Shown: positions 20,123-30,258 of the stretch, piece by piece
Numbering within the stretch: position 1 is the stretch's first letter
Layout: every line of letters starts with the position of its first letter
Assembly (NCBI RefSeq): GCF_031199965.1
Contig: NZ_CP133605.1
Coordinates: 5,065,001-5,129,000, forward strand
Direction: 5' to 3'
Source of the DNA: Paenibacillus sp. D2_2
GTDB taxonomy: Bacteria; Bacillota; Bacilli; Paenibacillales; Paenibacillaceae
Length of the DNA: 64,000 bases
The notes under the pieces: generated by a model
Told to the model about the DNA's origin: nothing
Database searches by the model: none
The model's input: the letters and a program-made list of their open reading frames with translations, nothing else
Program-made: the position numbers and the translations under genes

Positions 20123-20674
20123 TTATTCAACAATAACTCCATCTTCCAAAGTATATTGCTTACCACAAGTTGAACATAACAACTCACCACTCAATTTTTC
20201 TCCACAGTTACAAATATATCCTTTGAATCTCGCTGGATTACCATACCATAACGTATTGTTTGGAATATTCTTTGTAACTAGAGAGCCTGCACCAATCATA
20301 GCATACCTACCTATTGTATTACCTGCTACAATCGTTGCATTAGCACCTATAGAAGCCCATTCTTCAAGTACAGTTTTCAAAAATTCACCTGGATACTGTT
20401 TAGAACGAGGTCTTAGATCATTAGTAAAAGTAACATTAGGACCAATAAACACATTGTCTTGTATTCTAACACCATCCCAAATATATACCCCTGATTTAAC
20501 CGTAACGTTATCACCTATAATCACATCATTTTCAATAAATGTATGGTCGTTTATGTTACAATTTGAGCCTACAACAGCTCCCGGTAAGATATGAGCAAAC
20601 GCCCAGACACGAGTATTTTCTCCTATTCGTTCCGATTCAACAATTGCCTGCGGATGATTAAAATACTGTATCAT
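20123..20674 (-). CDS. fdtC: dTDP-3-amino-3,6-dideoxyhexose N-acyltransferase (FdtC-like)
   Basis: Left-handed beta-helix acetyltransferase of about 183 aa. Hexapeptide repeats run from IGENTRVWAFAHIL through VIGDNVTVKSGVYI to IGRYAMIGAGSLV. A C-terminal C-x-C / C-x2-C set (ICNCGEKLSGELLCSTCG) looks like a small zinc finger. The listed frame can start at 20743, but the ATG at 20674 has a TGAGG-type site and gives the usual N-terminus MIQYFNHPQA, so I use it. It overlaps fdtA by 17 bp. It should acetylate the 3-amino sugar to Fuc3NAc or Qui3NAc. Confidence 0.85.
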   Translation of the reverse strand: MIQYFNHPQAIVESERIGENTRVWAFAHILPGAVVGSNCNINDHTFIENDVIIGDNVTVKSGVYIWDGVRIQDNVFIGPNVTFTNDLRPRSKQYPGEFLKTVLEEWASIGANATIVAGNTIGRYAMIGAGSLVTKNIPNNTLWYGNPARFKGYICNCGEKLSGELLCSTCGKQYTLEDGVIVE

Positions 20675-21086
20675 TCTTATACACCTCAATAAATTTATCA
20701 TAATCTCGAATATAATCTTCTGAGTCGTACAAATGAGAAGCAAGTACTAGTAATACACAGTCAGGCGAAAAGTCATACATTTCATGCCAATCGTTTGGTT
20801 CAAGAATAAGAACCTTTGTTGGTGAATCTAATACAACATCCGTCTTTCTTTTTGTATTATCTAGATACACTTTACAGTTACCTGACACACAAATTAAAGC
20901 TTGTCGTGTTTTATAGTGAGCATGAAATCCTCTACGAATTCCTGTCATTGTATTATATATGTAAAATATTCGGTTGATCTCAAAGGGAATAGATTTATTT
21001 CCCTCAATTACGGTTAATAGGCCTCTTTCATCACCTAATTCTTCAATTTCAATTAACTTACTGATATCATAATCCACTTTTTTCAT
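20658..21086 (-). CDS. fdtA: dTDP-4-keto-6-deoxyhexose 3,4-ketoisomerase (FdtA/QdtA)
   Basis: Cupin (WxcM-like) isomerase, 142 aa, which moves the keto group from C4 to C3 of the RfbB product so that an aminotransferase can act at C3. The signature is RRGFHAHYKTRQALICVSG, with the metal or active-site His residues, followed by LEPNDWHEMYDFS. FdtA and QdtA differ in product configuration and cannot be told apart by eye. Together with rfbA, rfbB, fdtB and fdtC the window encodes a full route to dTDP-Fuc3NAc or dTDP-Qui3NAc, sugars known from bacterial S-layer glycans. Confidence 0.9.
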   Translation of the reverse strand: MKKVDYDISKLIEIEELGDERGLLTVIEGNKSIPFEINRIFYIYNTMTGIRRGFHAHYKTRQALICVSGNCKVYLDNTKRKTDVVLDSPTKVLILEPNDWHEMYDFSPDCVLLVLASHLYDSEDYIRDYDKFIEVYKNDTVF

Positions 21087-21107
21087 TTGATCCTCCCTGA
21101 AATATAT

Positions 21108-22457
21108 TTAAAATCCTAACCAATTGATTCTACCTGTTTGATAATCCAACAAAAATGATAGATAGAATGTTAGGAGTATCACAATTATGAAAATCAATGA
21201 ATATTTAATAGCTTTCTTTACTTTTAAGGATTTATTTATATTTTCACTTTTCCAATAATCCATACAATATTGAATACTCCATCCAGAGAAAGGTAACAAC
21301 AACATAAAAAGTGGATATCCAAATCTTGATTCAATTATGGTAGTACCTATAAAGCCCCAATAAAGAATAAATGAACATAAAAATGATAAGGCGATAAATC
21401 TTCCGGATTTCAATTCATTTTTCTTGATAAAGAAATACACTCCGTATAAGCTAGTTATCCAAAATAAGTACAAAAATAGCGATCCTATAATTCTACTAAT
21501 AGGATAGTAGTCTTTAATATAAGTATCAATATATCCCCAATCCAACACACCAAATAGATGAGAGGAATATGCTAGTATAAATGCAGGGAAATTTGTAAAT
21601 ATTAATTTGAATATATTACTTTCCGAAGAATCTAATAAATAAGGTGAAGGAAAAAATAATTGTGCATTTTCGTTTGGTATAACAACTGTCCCATATTTAA
21701 GATTTGAAGCAGCTAAGTTGCTTTGAAAATCGTACAAATCTGCATGCAATAGTGGTGTCCAATCATTGAACTGTTTTACATTATTATAGAGTTGCGGAAA
21801 AAAGATAATTAGCGCACTTACACAAAACACTAAACTCTTAAGAATATTTACATCTTTAATTATAATTTTTCTGATTGTTAAGAGAACGATTATTATTGGA
21901 ATGAAAACTATCGCTGATGGACGAATCATCGTACCTATATAACTATAAGTAAATATCATTAAGTATGTTTTATTCTTATCGAAATCCCCAAATACAAGAT
22001 ATACTAATGCCAATATAACACAGCATGCAGACATAAGATCGGTCAATAACAAAGTTGAAGATTGAATTAAATAAGGATTTAACAAACCAAAAAATAATAT
22101 TCCATAACACACAATTTTCTTATTACAAAACTCATAAAAACTAATACCAAGTAAACAAATAGTATATACATAAAACAAATACTGGAAGATACTCATTCCT
22201 ATCTTTATAACTGCAATATCTCCATTCGTAAATATACTAATACAAGATATGATTAGCGGATATAAATAGGTTCTTAATGACTCATTAATATTAAACAATC
22301 CTTGAGCAAGAATATTCTTACTTATACCTATATATCCAATTTCATCATAGTAGCTTACTTTGTAATTGAAGCTTAAATAGTATAAAAACATGCAGATAGA
22401 TGCCAGGAAAATAACAGCAAATTTTTTATCTTTAAATAATAATCTAAAAGTTCTCAT
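21108..22457 (-). CDS. GT-C type membrane glycosyltransferase (GT39/ArnT-like)
   Basis: A 449-aa polytopic membrane protein with about 11 helices. The first extracytoplasmic loop contains YYDEIGYIGISKNIL, which fits the acidic loop motif of polyprenyl-P-sugar-dependent GT-C enzymes (Asp-Glu near residue 38). A second conserved-looking stretch is MIRPSAIVF near residue 178, typical of PMT/ArnT-like proteins. Such enzymes transfer a sugar from undecaprenyl phosphate to an acceptor on the outer face of the membrane. The GtcA/CsbB pair is a plausible donor source. The acceptor is unknown. Confidence 0.7.
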   Translation of the reverse strand: MRTFRLLFKDKKFAVIFLASICMFLYYLSFNYKVSYYDEIGYIGISKNILAQGLFNINESLRTYLYPLIISCISIFTNGDIAVIKIGMSIFQYLFYVYTICLLGISFYEFCNKKIVCYGILFFGLLNPYLIQSSTLLLTDLMSACCVILALVYLVFGDFDKNKTYLMIFTYSYIGTMIRPSAIVFIPIIIVLLTIRKIIIKDVNILKSLVFCVSALIIFFPQLYNNVKQFNDWTPLLHADLYDFQSNLAASNLKYGTVVIPNENAQLFFPSPYLLDSSESNIFKLIFTNFPAFILAYSSHLFGVLDWGYIDTYIKDYYPISRIIGSLFLYLFWITSLYGVYFFIKKNELKSGRFIALSFLCSFILYWGFIGTTIIESRFGYPLFMLLLPFSGWSIQYCMDYWKSENINKSLKVKKAIKYSLIFIIVILLTFYLSFLLDYQTGRINWLGF

Positions 22458-22535
22458 ATTCTCTCCTTAGACTTTATTGAAGGCACCTCTTACTCCTTAC
22501 TCCTCTCGAAATTTATATCTTCTAGATAGATCGTC

Positions 22536-25252
22536 TTACTGATTACTAGATTTTCGTCTTTTTAACGTTATCTTAAACATAATAATACCCAGTAGTGAAA
22601 TAAATGATATGATACTCCCGGTAATTAATAATGGGGGCACATAATTTAATTCAACTTCGTTATTTCCTACAGGTAAATCAAGACCAATAAATCCGATATT
22701 TATCTTTGATACCTCAACCTCTTCTCCATTTATTTTGGCCTTCCATCCTTTATCAAAGGGAATTGATATGAATAACTTTTCAGGCTTATCAACTACTATA
22801 TTCCCTCGAATATAATCGTTTGAGTGTTCTGATATATTCAATACATTTCCCTTTAATTTCTCTATATTACCTAATGATTTATTATCTATAATCTGAATTT
22901 TAAGGTCAGAGATAGTAAATTGTCCTGGTGCATTTGAAATATCTATTCTCAATTGACTGATACCCAGTAATCCAAAGTTCTTTCGTAATAAGTATCCCCC
23001 ACACCATATTTAAAGGTATTGGAATTCTCTTCACTAAAGCCATCGTTACCTCCAAAAAAAATCTGCCCCTCAGAGGTAATATTACTACTAATGGTCATAG
23101 ATACTTTTATTTCTTGATTAATGCTTTCTATTGGTGTTACAGGTATGATAATATGCGGATCACTAGTTACTGCATTAAAAGTTAAAGATGTATTAATGTC
23201 TCCCATTATAGGTTCAATATTATTTAGTTCAATTTCCTCATCATTTATGGCAATACTCGCTAATACATTTGAATTATCACTTTCGTTTGCACTATACTCC
23301 TTATACCCTATAGAATCCGTCGTATTCTTATTTAACACAAAAGCCTTGAGTAATATATTATCTCGTTCTCTAGCATTGTATTCCATGAATTTTTCATAAG
23401 AAATGAAATTATTATAGGTGAACCCTAGTGGTAAAGAGTATTTATCTTCATATATTTTAACATTTCCAATTTGATCTAATAATTCGTATCCATTAGGTGG
23501 AAGTGCTAGGTTATTAATTAATAAATACTTAACACCTAACAATCTAGAATAAGTAGTATTTAAATCTAGGCCTGTTAAATAATTTGGATGATTCACAATT
23601 TTAAATGGGACTTCCATTGTTCTCAGGAACTCTATATATGAAGGTTGATTTAATGAATTATATGATTTCACACCTCTATACCCTTGAATCATTGCATCTG
23701 CAAGAAATACAGAATTGTAGCTTTTATCTATTCTAAATAGACCCTTATCTTTATTATTAATATAATCGACTGCTTCGTTGGTATAGTCATTGTATCCTAT
23801 CTTAGATTCTACAGACTCTTTACTATACATTCCTCTATTTACAGTGATCGAAGAAAAACCAGCTAATTCAATGCATATCATAATAATGATCAAATTTTTA
23901 AATGTACTTAAATTAATTTTTTTTATAAGAACACCGTAGATTACCAAGAATAATAATGATATAAATAAATACTTAAATGAATGCGCAAAATACTGACTCC
24001 AGTTAAAAACCTCATTTCCGATTAACAATAAATCTATGGAAACAAATGCAATCGAAGAGATAAGCAGATATAATGATATATTGCTAAATTTCATTTTATT
24101 CTCTGTAATATAGTCAAGTGATCTCGCGTTTAGAATACTAATAAAAATAATTATAATAAAAGTCCAGCGGTAAGAGTTTGCACTAAAGGCATTAAAAAAA
24201 TGTGAAAAGAAGGGAAACAGTAAAAATATAAAGAGGGACCCAAATAAGATTCCATAAATAATTTTATTCTTTTTGTTAGCATAAAAAAAATACAAAGGTA
24301 CTAAAAGAATAGACAATGTTCCAGTATACAATATTGGCGATTCATAGTAATTCCACAATCCATGGAATTGGTTCCCGTCCCAAGAATGTCATTTGAAAAT
24401 AATCTAAAGAACATGGTTATATAATCTACGAAACCTGCAAGTCTAAAAATTTCACCATCTATAAATTGCCCGCTAATTCTCGGATTATTCAACGCTACGT
24501 AAACCGAGGGAAGTAATATGAAACAACTTAGTCCAATCGCAAGAATAGAATACATGGCTATTTTTACTATAAATGAAGCAAAGTGTTTTAATTGAAACTT
24601 ATATATTTCAAAGTATCTTACAATTACATACATAATAAAAAACATAGCAAACATAAACAAAAAATAGTAACTACTAAATGCAACAAAAAATAAAGAGATA
24701 ATATATAAACTACTTTTCTTTTCCTTTACCCATTTTTCAAATCCTAATAGTACAAAAGGAATAAATACAATAATTGTGCCCATATGATAATGTTGTCCCC
24801 ATAATATAATAAATCCGTTATATCCATAAAGTAATGAGACTATCAATGACGAGTACTTATTTATTCCTATATATTTCAAGTAAGTATAAAATCCTAAAGC
24901 AGCAATCATTATTTTCAGTAAGGCAATATAAGGTAATACATAAACCACTAACTTTGGACCCAGAGTGCAGCAAATATATTAAATGGGTCTGTAAGAATTG
25001 GATTTGTTGAGAACAAACTTGTTCCAATCCCAATATTAAATGACCAAAACGAAATAGATCCATCATATATCATATTTGATAAATATGTAAGATATGGCCA
25101 ATATGAATTAATAGTGTCATTTCCAACATCATCATAATTATAAATATATACATTTTTCAACAAAAAAAGTCTTTATACACAAAAAAGCCAATAATTAATA
25201 CTCCTAAAATTAAGATTATTCGCTCTCGCTCAAACTTCATTTTTTCCCACAT
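22536..25252 (-). CDS. yfhO: YfhO family membrane glycosyltransferase, four indels
   Basis: A large polytopic protein of about 906 aa. Family landmarks: VGNDTINSYWPYL and FNIGIGTSLF near the start, YGYNGFIILWGQHYH, then a long run of helices, an extracellular C-terminal beta-rich part (KGWKAKINGEEVEV, LPVGNNEVEL) and a final helix. B. subtilis YfhO is needed for lipoteichoic-acid glycosylation together with CsbB and GtcA, homologs of which lie 4-8 kb downstream. The frame breaks near 25168 (T run), 24955 (GGG), 24353 (GATTGTGG) and 22947. Adding one base at each gives one frame from ATG 25252 (GGAG eight bases upstream). The density of breaks in this A/T-rich gene could also mean decay, but the clean restoration argues for sequencing errors. 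Confidence 0.83.
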
Positions 25253-25343
25253 ATACTGATCTCCAATTCACTCAATCTATTCATGATAACTTAAGATACC
25301 TATATAGAGAATAAACTTATATATAAACTCACTCTCTATACTA

Positions 25344-27919
25344 TTACCCTATCGAGAAGTCTTCCCTCTCCTTTGTTAAATTCGGATTATAACATGGATC
25401 GTTATCTAACACTTCTGACCAACGATTTCTCATCCACTCAACTTCACTATTAAATCGTTGCTTCTTTTCAGGAGTATCTTCGTGGCCCCGGCTTTTTGAT
25501 TCGTAATGGAAAAGTTGAACTTGGGGAAGCCAAATGTTACGATAACCCGCTTCACCTATTTTCAGACAAAAGTCCACATCGTTAAAGGCTACTTGAAGCT
25601 CCTCTTCTAACCCACCAACTTCTTCATATACTTCTTTACGCACCATTAGACAAGCAGCAGTAACTGCTGAGTAGTTAGATACCATTTTCAAACGGCTAAA
25701 GTAACCATATTCTGAAGAAGGAAAGTACTTATGACTGTGACCAGCTACCCCACCTATTCCAAGTATAACTCCCGCATGTTGAATACTATGATCAGGATAA
25801 TACAAGCACGCTCCAACAGCCCCTATCTCTGATCTTAAAGCTTGACCAGCGAGCTCCTCTAACCAATTTGGGGTAATAACTTCCACGTCATTATTGAGTA
25901 AAAGTAATAATTCACCCGTCGCTTTAGTGCATCCGAAGTTATTTAACTTAGAATAATTAAACGGAATGTTATATGAGTATACTTTAAATCTTTCGGGCTC
26001 TTGTACATACCATTGATCATAAAGTTGCTTAATATTTACTTCATCACTGCCGTTATCAATTATTATAACCTCAAAATTTTGGTACGTTGTTTTGTTGAAA
26101 ATAGACAGTAAGCACTTATCCAATACGTCAGCCATATTTTTACTAGGAATAATAATTGAGATTTTAGGATTATTTATTGGTACATAATGAATTCGGAACA
26201 GATTTGGAATATCTTCGGCACCTTCAACCTCAGCATGCAATCCTCTTCTTGAAATAGCATCTTGCAATGCTTTAATACCCGCTAAATGAGTATAACTTTT
26301 CGAGGAGTTAACAGAAGCTGTTGATTCAGGTATTGATCTCCAATGGTAAAGAATCTTAGGAATATGGTGAACTTGATCTGTTTTTCAGAAACTCGCAACA
26401 TCAAATCATAATCTTGACTTCCCTCGTAACCAACTCTAAATCCACCCACATCATTTACTAATGAAGTTCTATAAATAGTTAGATGACAAGTATACATTTG
26501 CGACAATAAAGTATCCGGTGACCAGTCCGGTTTAAAAAACGGATCATACCGTACACCATCCATAGAAATCTTATCTTCATCGCTATAGATAATATCAGCC
26601 TTAGGATGCTCATTTAATAATAATACATTTTCTAGTAGGGCATTTTTAGAAAGTTCATCATCATGATCTAATAACGCTACGAATTCTCCCTCGGCCATTT
26701 GCAATCCATCATTAGAAGCTCTAGATATATGTCCGTTTTCAGTTCGGATCTTGATTTTAATTCTTGAATCGATGGTACTGTATTCCTTCAATACTTCAGC
26801 AACATTTGGTTTTGTAGAACAGTCATCAACCAAGCATAATTCCCAGTTCGGATAAATTTGTTGCCTTACTGATTCAATGCAACGTTGGAGCCATATTTTA
26901 TCCACATTGTACACAGGAACTATTATAGATATCATAGGTTTATATGATAACTGTTCCATCTTTATCTTGATTTTTTCGATTTCTTCTGTTGTCATTTCTT
27001 CCTTATTTATAAAGTCTTGATAGCTTTGGTCATTGTTACGTACAGTCAGTGACTCTCCTTTATTCAAAAACCCTCTAATTCCTCCGTTGTTAAGAATGCG
27101 CTTTAATTTAGTAATCAACAGCTTCATAGATGAAATTCTAATTCCATGTACCTTGAAAAATGAATACAAAGGACGAACTAACATCTCCGCAATAAAGATG
27201 TGGCGAACCTTTACTTGTTCTAATGAGAAAGTTTGTTGTTTACAGCCAGGGTCAAGTCTCAGTTGATGAATTCCTGATGGGATTTTTACTCTACCAATAT
27301 TTCTTACTGCTACTCCTGAAGGCAATAATCCCAATGAAAGCTTCTGATTCTCTCCCATTCCATTGCCCAAATCGTAATAGATATCTAGAACAGATTCATG
27401 ATCTGCCCCACCAACCCATGAAAATTCAGTCCATCCTTTTTTTATCTTTTTTCCTAACTTAAATTGAGGATCATCTCCCGTTGACACCCAACCAGATTCA
27501 CATTTTACAACCTGATGTAATGGAATTAATTCAACCTTCTTCTCACCCAGCACCTTTTTTGCTAACGGTTTTATTTTCATTATGTTTTGTTTAATTGATA
27601 ATTTTAGATTTCTAAGTGGCTTAGTTAACTTCCACGAACTACTGTTAAGTAACTGATTCAAACGATCATTTGTATTTAGTAATTCTTCTCTTATTTGTTG
27701 TGTCTGTAGCTCAACGGCCCTCAACTTTATATCCGATGCTTCATTTAATTCAATTAATTGTTTAACTTCATTTTCCTTTATCTCAACATCTTCTTTTAAC
27801 TTATATAGTTGGAGATCATTTAACTTCAACTGATCCTCTTGAGTCGTCACTACATCCAACAGTCTTTCCGTCTCTTTAAATGAGTGTATACTCTCTGTTG
27901 CCTCTTGAGTTACTAACAT
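25344..27919 (-). CDS. coiled-coil plus tandem GT2 glycosyltransferase (C-terminal part of a larger protein), one indel
   Basis: This segment starts with a coiled coil (about the first 95 residues, rich in Leu, Glu and Lys), then SSSWKLTKPLRNLK, a common linker before glycosyltransferase domains. A beta-rich module follows (CESGWVSTGDDPQFKLG to QLRLDPGC). The first GT2 domain has ISIIVPVYNVDKIWLQR, LVDDCS, LLDHDDE, YSDEDKI and YEGSQDYDLMLR. The second has ISIIIPSKNMADVLDK, IIDNGSD, LLLNNDVE, an HAG motif and FNDVDFCLK. One missing A near 26385 (SEKTDQVHHIPKILYHW expected) splits the domains. The upstream kinase-like frame joins this one when one T is added near 27978, so 25344-29223 is probably a single protein of about 1293 aa. 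Two transferase domains suggest a processive, two-linkage polymerase. Confidence 0.83.
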
Positions 27920-27966
27920 CTTAATTTCAACTACTACATGTTCCTGTATATTTGGAATATTAATAA

Positions 27967-29223
27967 TCAGTTGGGGATCATCTTTAAAGATAATACTTTT
28001 ATTGAATCATTAATCCAAAAGCCATGTGCAGTACCTGCAAAGATTCCATCTCCCGGATTCATTTGAAAAATAGTTTCACCATTCATATTTTTTATATTGA
28101 ACGCCAAAATATCAACCATTGCTGAAAAATTACAAGGGTCAAATCTTAATGCGCTTATTTGCTCATTCCCATTACCTAGTTCAAAAATATAGGTTGCTGT
28201 TTCATCCAGAGTAATATCGTGTAGAATTGATTTCCCTTCTTCGAATTCCTGCTGCACTTCAGAATGCCAATATAATTGAGCATACTTATCACTTATTGGG
28301 AAATGTGATTCCTCAGTCTGTATTTCCTCATGGAGATTTGGGACATAATTATAATATTCCTCGTAAATCTGAGACAACTCGGCCTGTAAGTTGCGACGTA
28401 CCGTTTGATAATAGTTGAGATCTAAAATCTTAGATTGTAAACTAATTTCATATACCAAGAACATCATTTTCAAAAAATGATGATCAAAATCAGGGAGGAA
28501 TTTACTAAACGACTTCAAATTGAGTAGAATATTGTTATTTTCCGCATAATGAACTAACCGTACGACTTCGATCCACGGTAATCTAGTATAGTGACTTAAA
28601 TCGTAATCAACTAAGTAAAGGTGATTATTATTCAGAAGCATATTTTTTAACCACAAGTCCCCTGAGACAAGTTGCGGTGCTGAAGAAAGCGTTAGGAAGT
28701 TCTCCTGAATATCTCCGATTAGACGTTGCTTTGCCTCTTCTACCCAATCTAATTGTCGAATCAAGCTGATTATTTGATCAATCTCATTATTGTCTTTATC
28801 TTCTTGACCATCACTGGTTAAGTTTAATGAATCTTCTAATACACTACACAGCAAGGTAGTCAATTGATCAAGATTCATTTCACCTTTAAAAAAGACTTGA
28901 TCTAGCGATGATCCTTCTATGAATTCTTCAATTAAATAAACGAATTGATCTGTATCATATCTAAAAAGAAATTTAGGAGATTTCAAAGTATTATCCGAAA
29001 CTTTCTTCTTTTGTAATTCCATCGCCAAATCAATATCATAAATACTTTTCTGTGGGATTTTCTTTATTGAGCATATCGGATTATTATGAATAGATACCAA
29101 ATACCGAGCTGTGGAAGATTGCTTTGAACGATTCGTATTATTATTAATCGCGAGGATATTAATACTATCTAGTTGCTCCCTTGTAATTAACCCAGATTCC
29201 CTGATAGCTTCCAAGAGTTCCAT
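27967..29223 (-). CDS. sugar-kinase-like domain plus beta module (N-terminal part of the tandem glycosyltransferase)
   Basis: 418 aa as read. Residues about 40-270 resemble the APH/choline-kinase fold. The catalytic loop is SGDLWLKNMLL (Ser replaces the usual His of HGDxxxxN) and the metal-binding acidic pair is LVDYDLS. Residues about 325-418 form a beta-rich module (YIFELGNGNEQISALRFDP). The frame stops after KVLSLKMIPN. With one more T near 27978 it reads KVLSFKDDPQLIINIPNIQE and runs straight into the coiled coil and the two GT2 domains. DDPQ also occurs in the beta module of that protein, which supports the join. With the methyltransferase one base upstream, the order methyltransferase-kinase-coiled coil-GT2-GT2 matches the E. 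coli O9a WbdD + WbdA chain-terminator/polymerase pair. The kinase role is inferred. Confidence 0.72.
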   Translation of the reverse strand: MELLEAIRESGLITREQLDSINILAINNNTNRSKQSSTARYLVSIHNNPICSIKKIPQKSIYDIDLAMELQKKKVSDNTLKSPKFLFRYDTDQFVYLIEEFIEGSSLDQVFFKGEMNLDQLTTLLCSVLEDSLNLTSDGQEDKDNNEIDQIISLIRQLDWVEEAKQRLIGDIQENFLTLSSAPQLVSGDLWLKNMLLNNNHLYLVDYDLSHYTRLPWIEVVRLVHYAENNNILLNLKSFSKFLPDFDHHFLKMMFLVYEISLQSKILDLNYYQTVRRNLQAELSQIYEEYYNYVPNLHEEIQTEESHFPISDKYAQLYWHSEVQQEFEEGKSILHDITLDETATYIFELGNGNEQISALRFDPCNFSAMVDILAFNIKNMNGETIFQMNPGDGIFAGTAHGFWINDSIKVLSLKMIPN

Positions 29224-29224
29224 A

Positions 29225-30258
29225 TCATCCTACCTTTCCAGTCAGAACAAATCCATAAGATGGGCAAAACAAATGTGCGACATTGTTTTTTGCTAATGTT
29301 GTATAAATGGAACGGAGTTCCTCCTGATGTTCAACAATTTCACCATTAGCCCCATTATATTCTTGTACATCTAAGTGGCCTGTTAAAATATAGCGATTAA
29401 CATCGTCAATCTCAACCATTTGACGAATAAGCTTATAGTCAGGAAAACATCCGTACGTTTTCACTGTTTGAAAACCCGCCTCATCAAATAGCTGATAATA
29501 CTCAGCTAAAGACCACGTTTTTGCGGGTAATAAATTATTGTTCGATTGTTCAAATTTCTGGTTTGCTTTCTCTTCTGATAAGTACATCAAGTGTGAAATT
29601 CCAGTATGATCGTCTGGAGTACCCATGATATATTTGGCCCCTATACTGTTTTCTATACCAATATAAAGTTTTCCATCCTTTTTCAAGATTTCCCTTGCCT
29701 TCTTAAGCGCATTAAGTTGTATCTCACGGATAGATACTACCTCTTCCCTACCCGAACCTATCCACTCTAAAGAGCCATTAAAAATAATTAAATCAAATAA
29801 ATCCTTTTTAAATGGAAAACTCAAAAAATTTCCTTGAATCTTTTCAAGCATTACTCCTTCTTGGATTGCGATTCTGTCCAAAATTTGAAGACGGTTTAGT
29901 GTCAAATCAAAAGCCACTGTTCTTCCATGTTTGGCTAGAGGAATACTCAGCTGCCCCACCCAGCACCAACATCTAGATAAACTCCATTTTTAGTGTAATT
30001 TATCAAATCAAGAGCCTGTGCTCTACCTGGGTCACAAATTATCTTATACAACCAAGGATTAGATTCAAAGAAAAGTTCACTAACAACCTCTTCCCACGGT
30101 TCATTCTTTAATCGTTCAATTATTTTTTGTTCTTCTTCTAATGGAAGATCAGCATAGGTTCCAGAATATATTTTTTCGATAGCAAACGAATCATTCACCA
30201 ACGTTACCAAAGACTCATCCTGTATTAAACTACCTATAAGCTTTGGTTGTAGTTCCAC
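29225..30258 (-). CDS. SAM-dependent methyltransferase, one indel
   Basis: Class I methyltransferase of about 344 aa. The SAM loop is YLDVGAGWGQ near residue 105, followed by VAFDLTLNRL, FDLIIFNGSLEWIG and a C-terminal glycan-methyltransferase-like region (HLMYLSEEKANQKF, GFQTVKTYGCFPDY). One missing G in GGGG near 29952 breaks the frame right after the SAM loop. The longest frame opens at ATG 30285, but GTG 30258 has AGAGGTG at good spacing and reduces the overlap with wzt to 29 bp. One base separates its stop from the kinase-like start, so coupling is likely. It may methylate the growing or finished glycan, for example as a cap that signals chain end. Confidence 0.83.

Noticed and set aside
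25344..29223. Two or three independent genes in the kinase/coiled-coil/GT2 stretch
   Set aside because: Single-base corrections join them through a motif (DDPQ) also found in the neighbouring beta module, and no ribosome site precedes the internal ATG at 27919; kept as two entries only for clarity.
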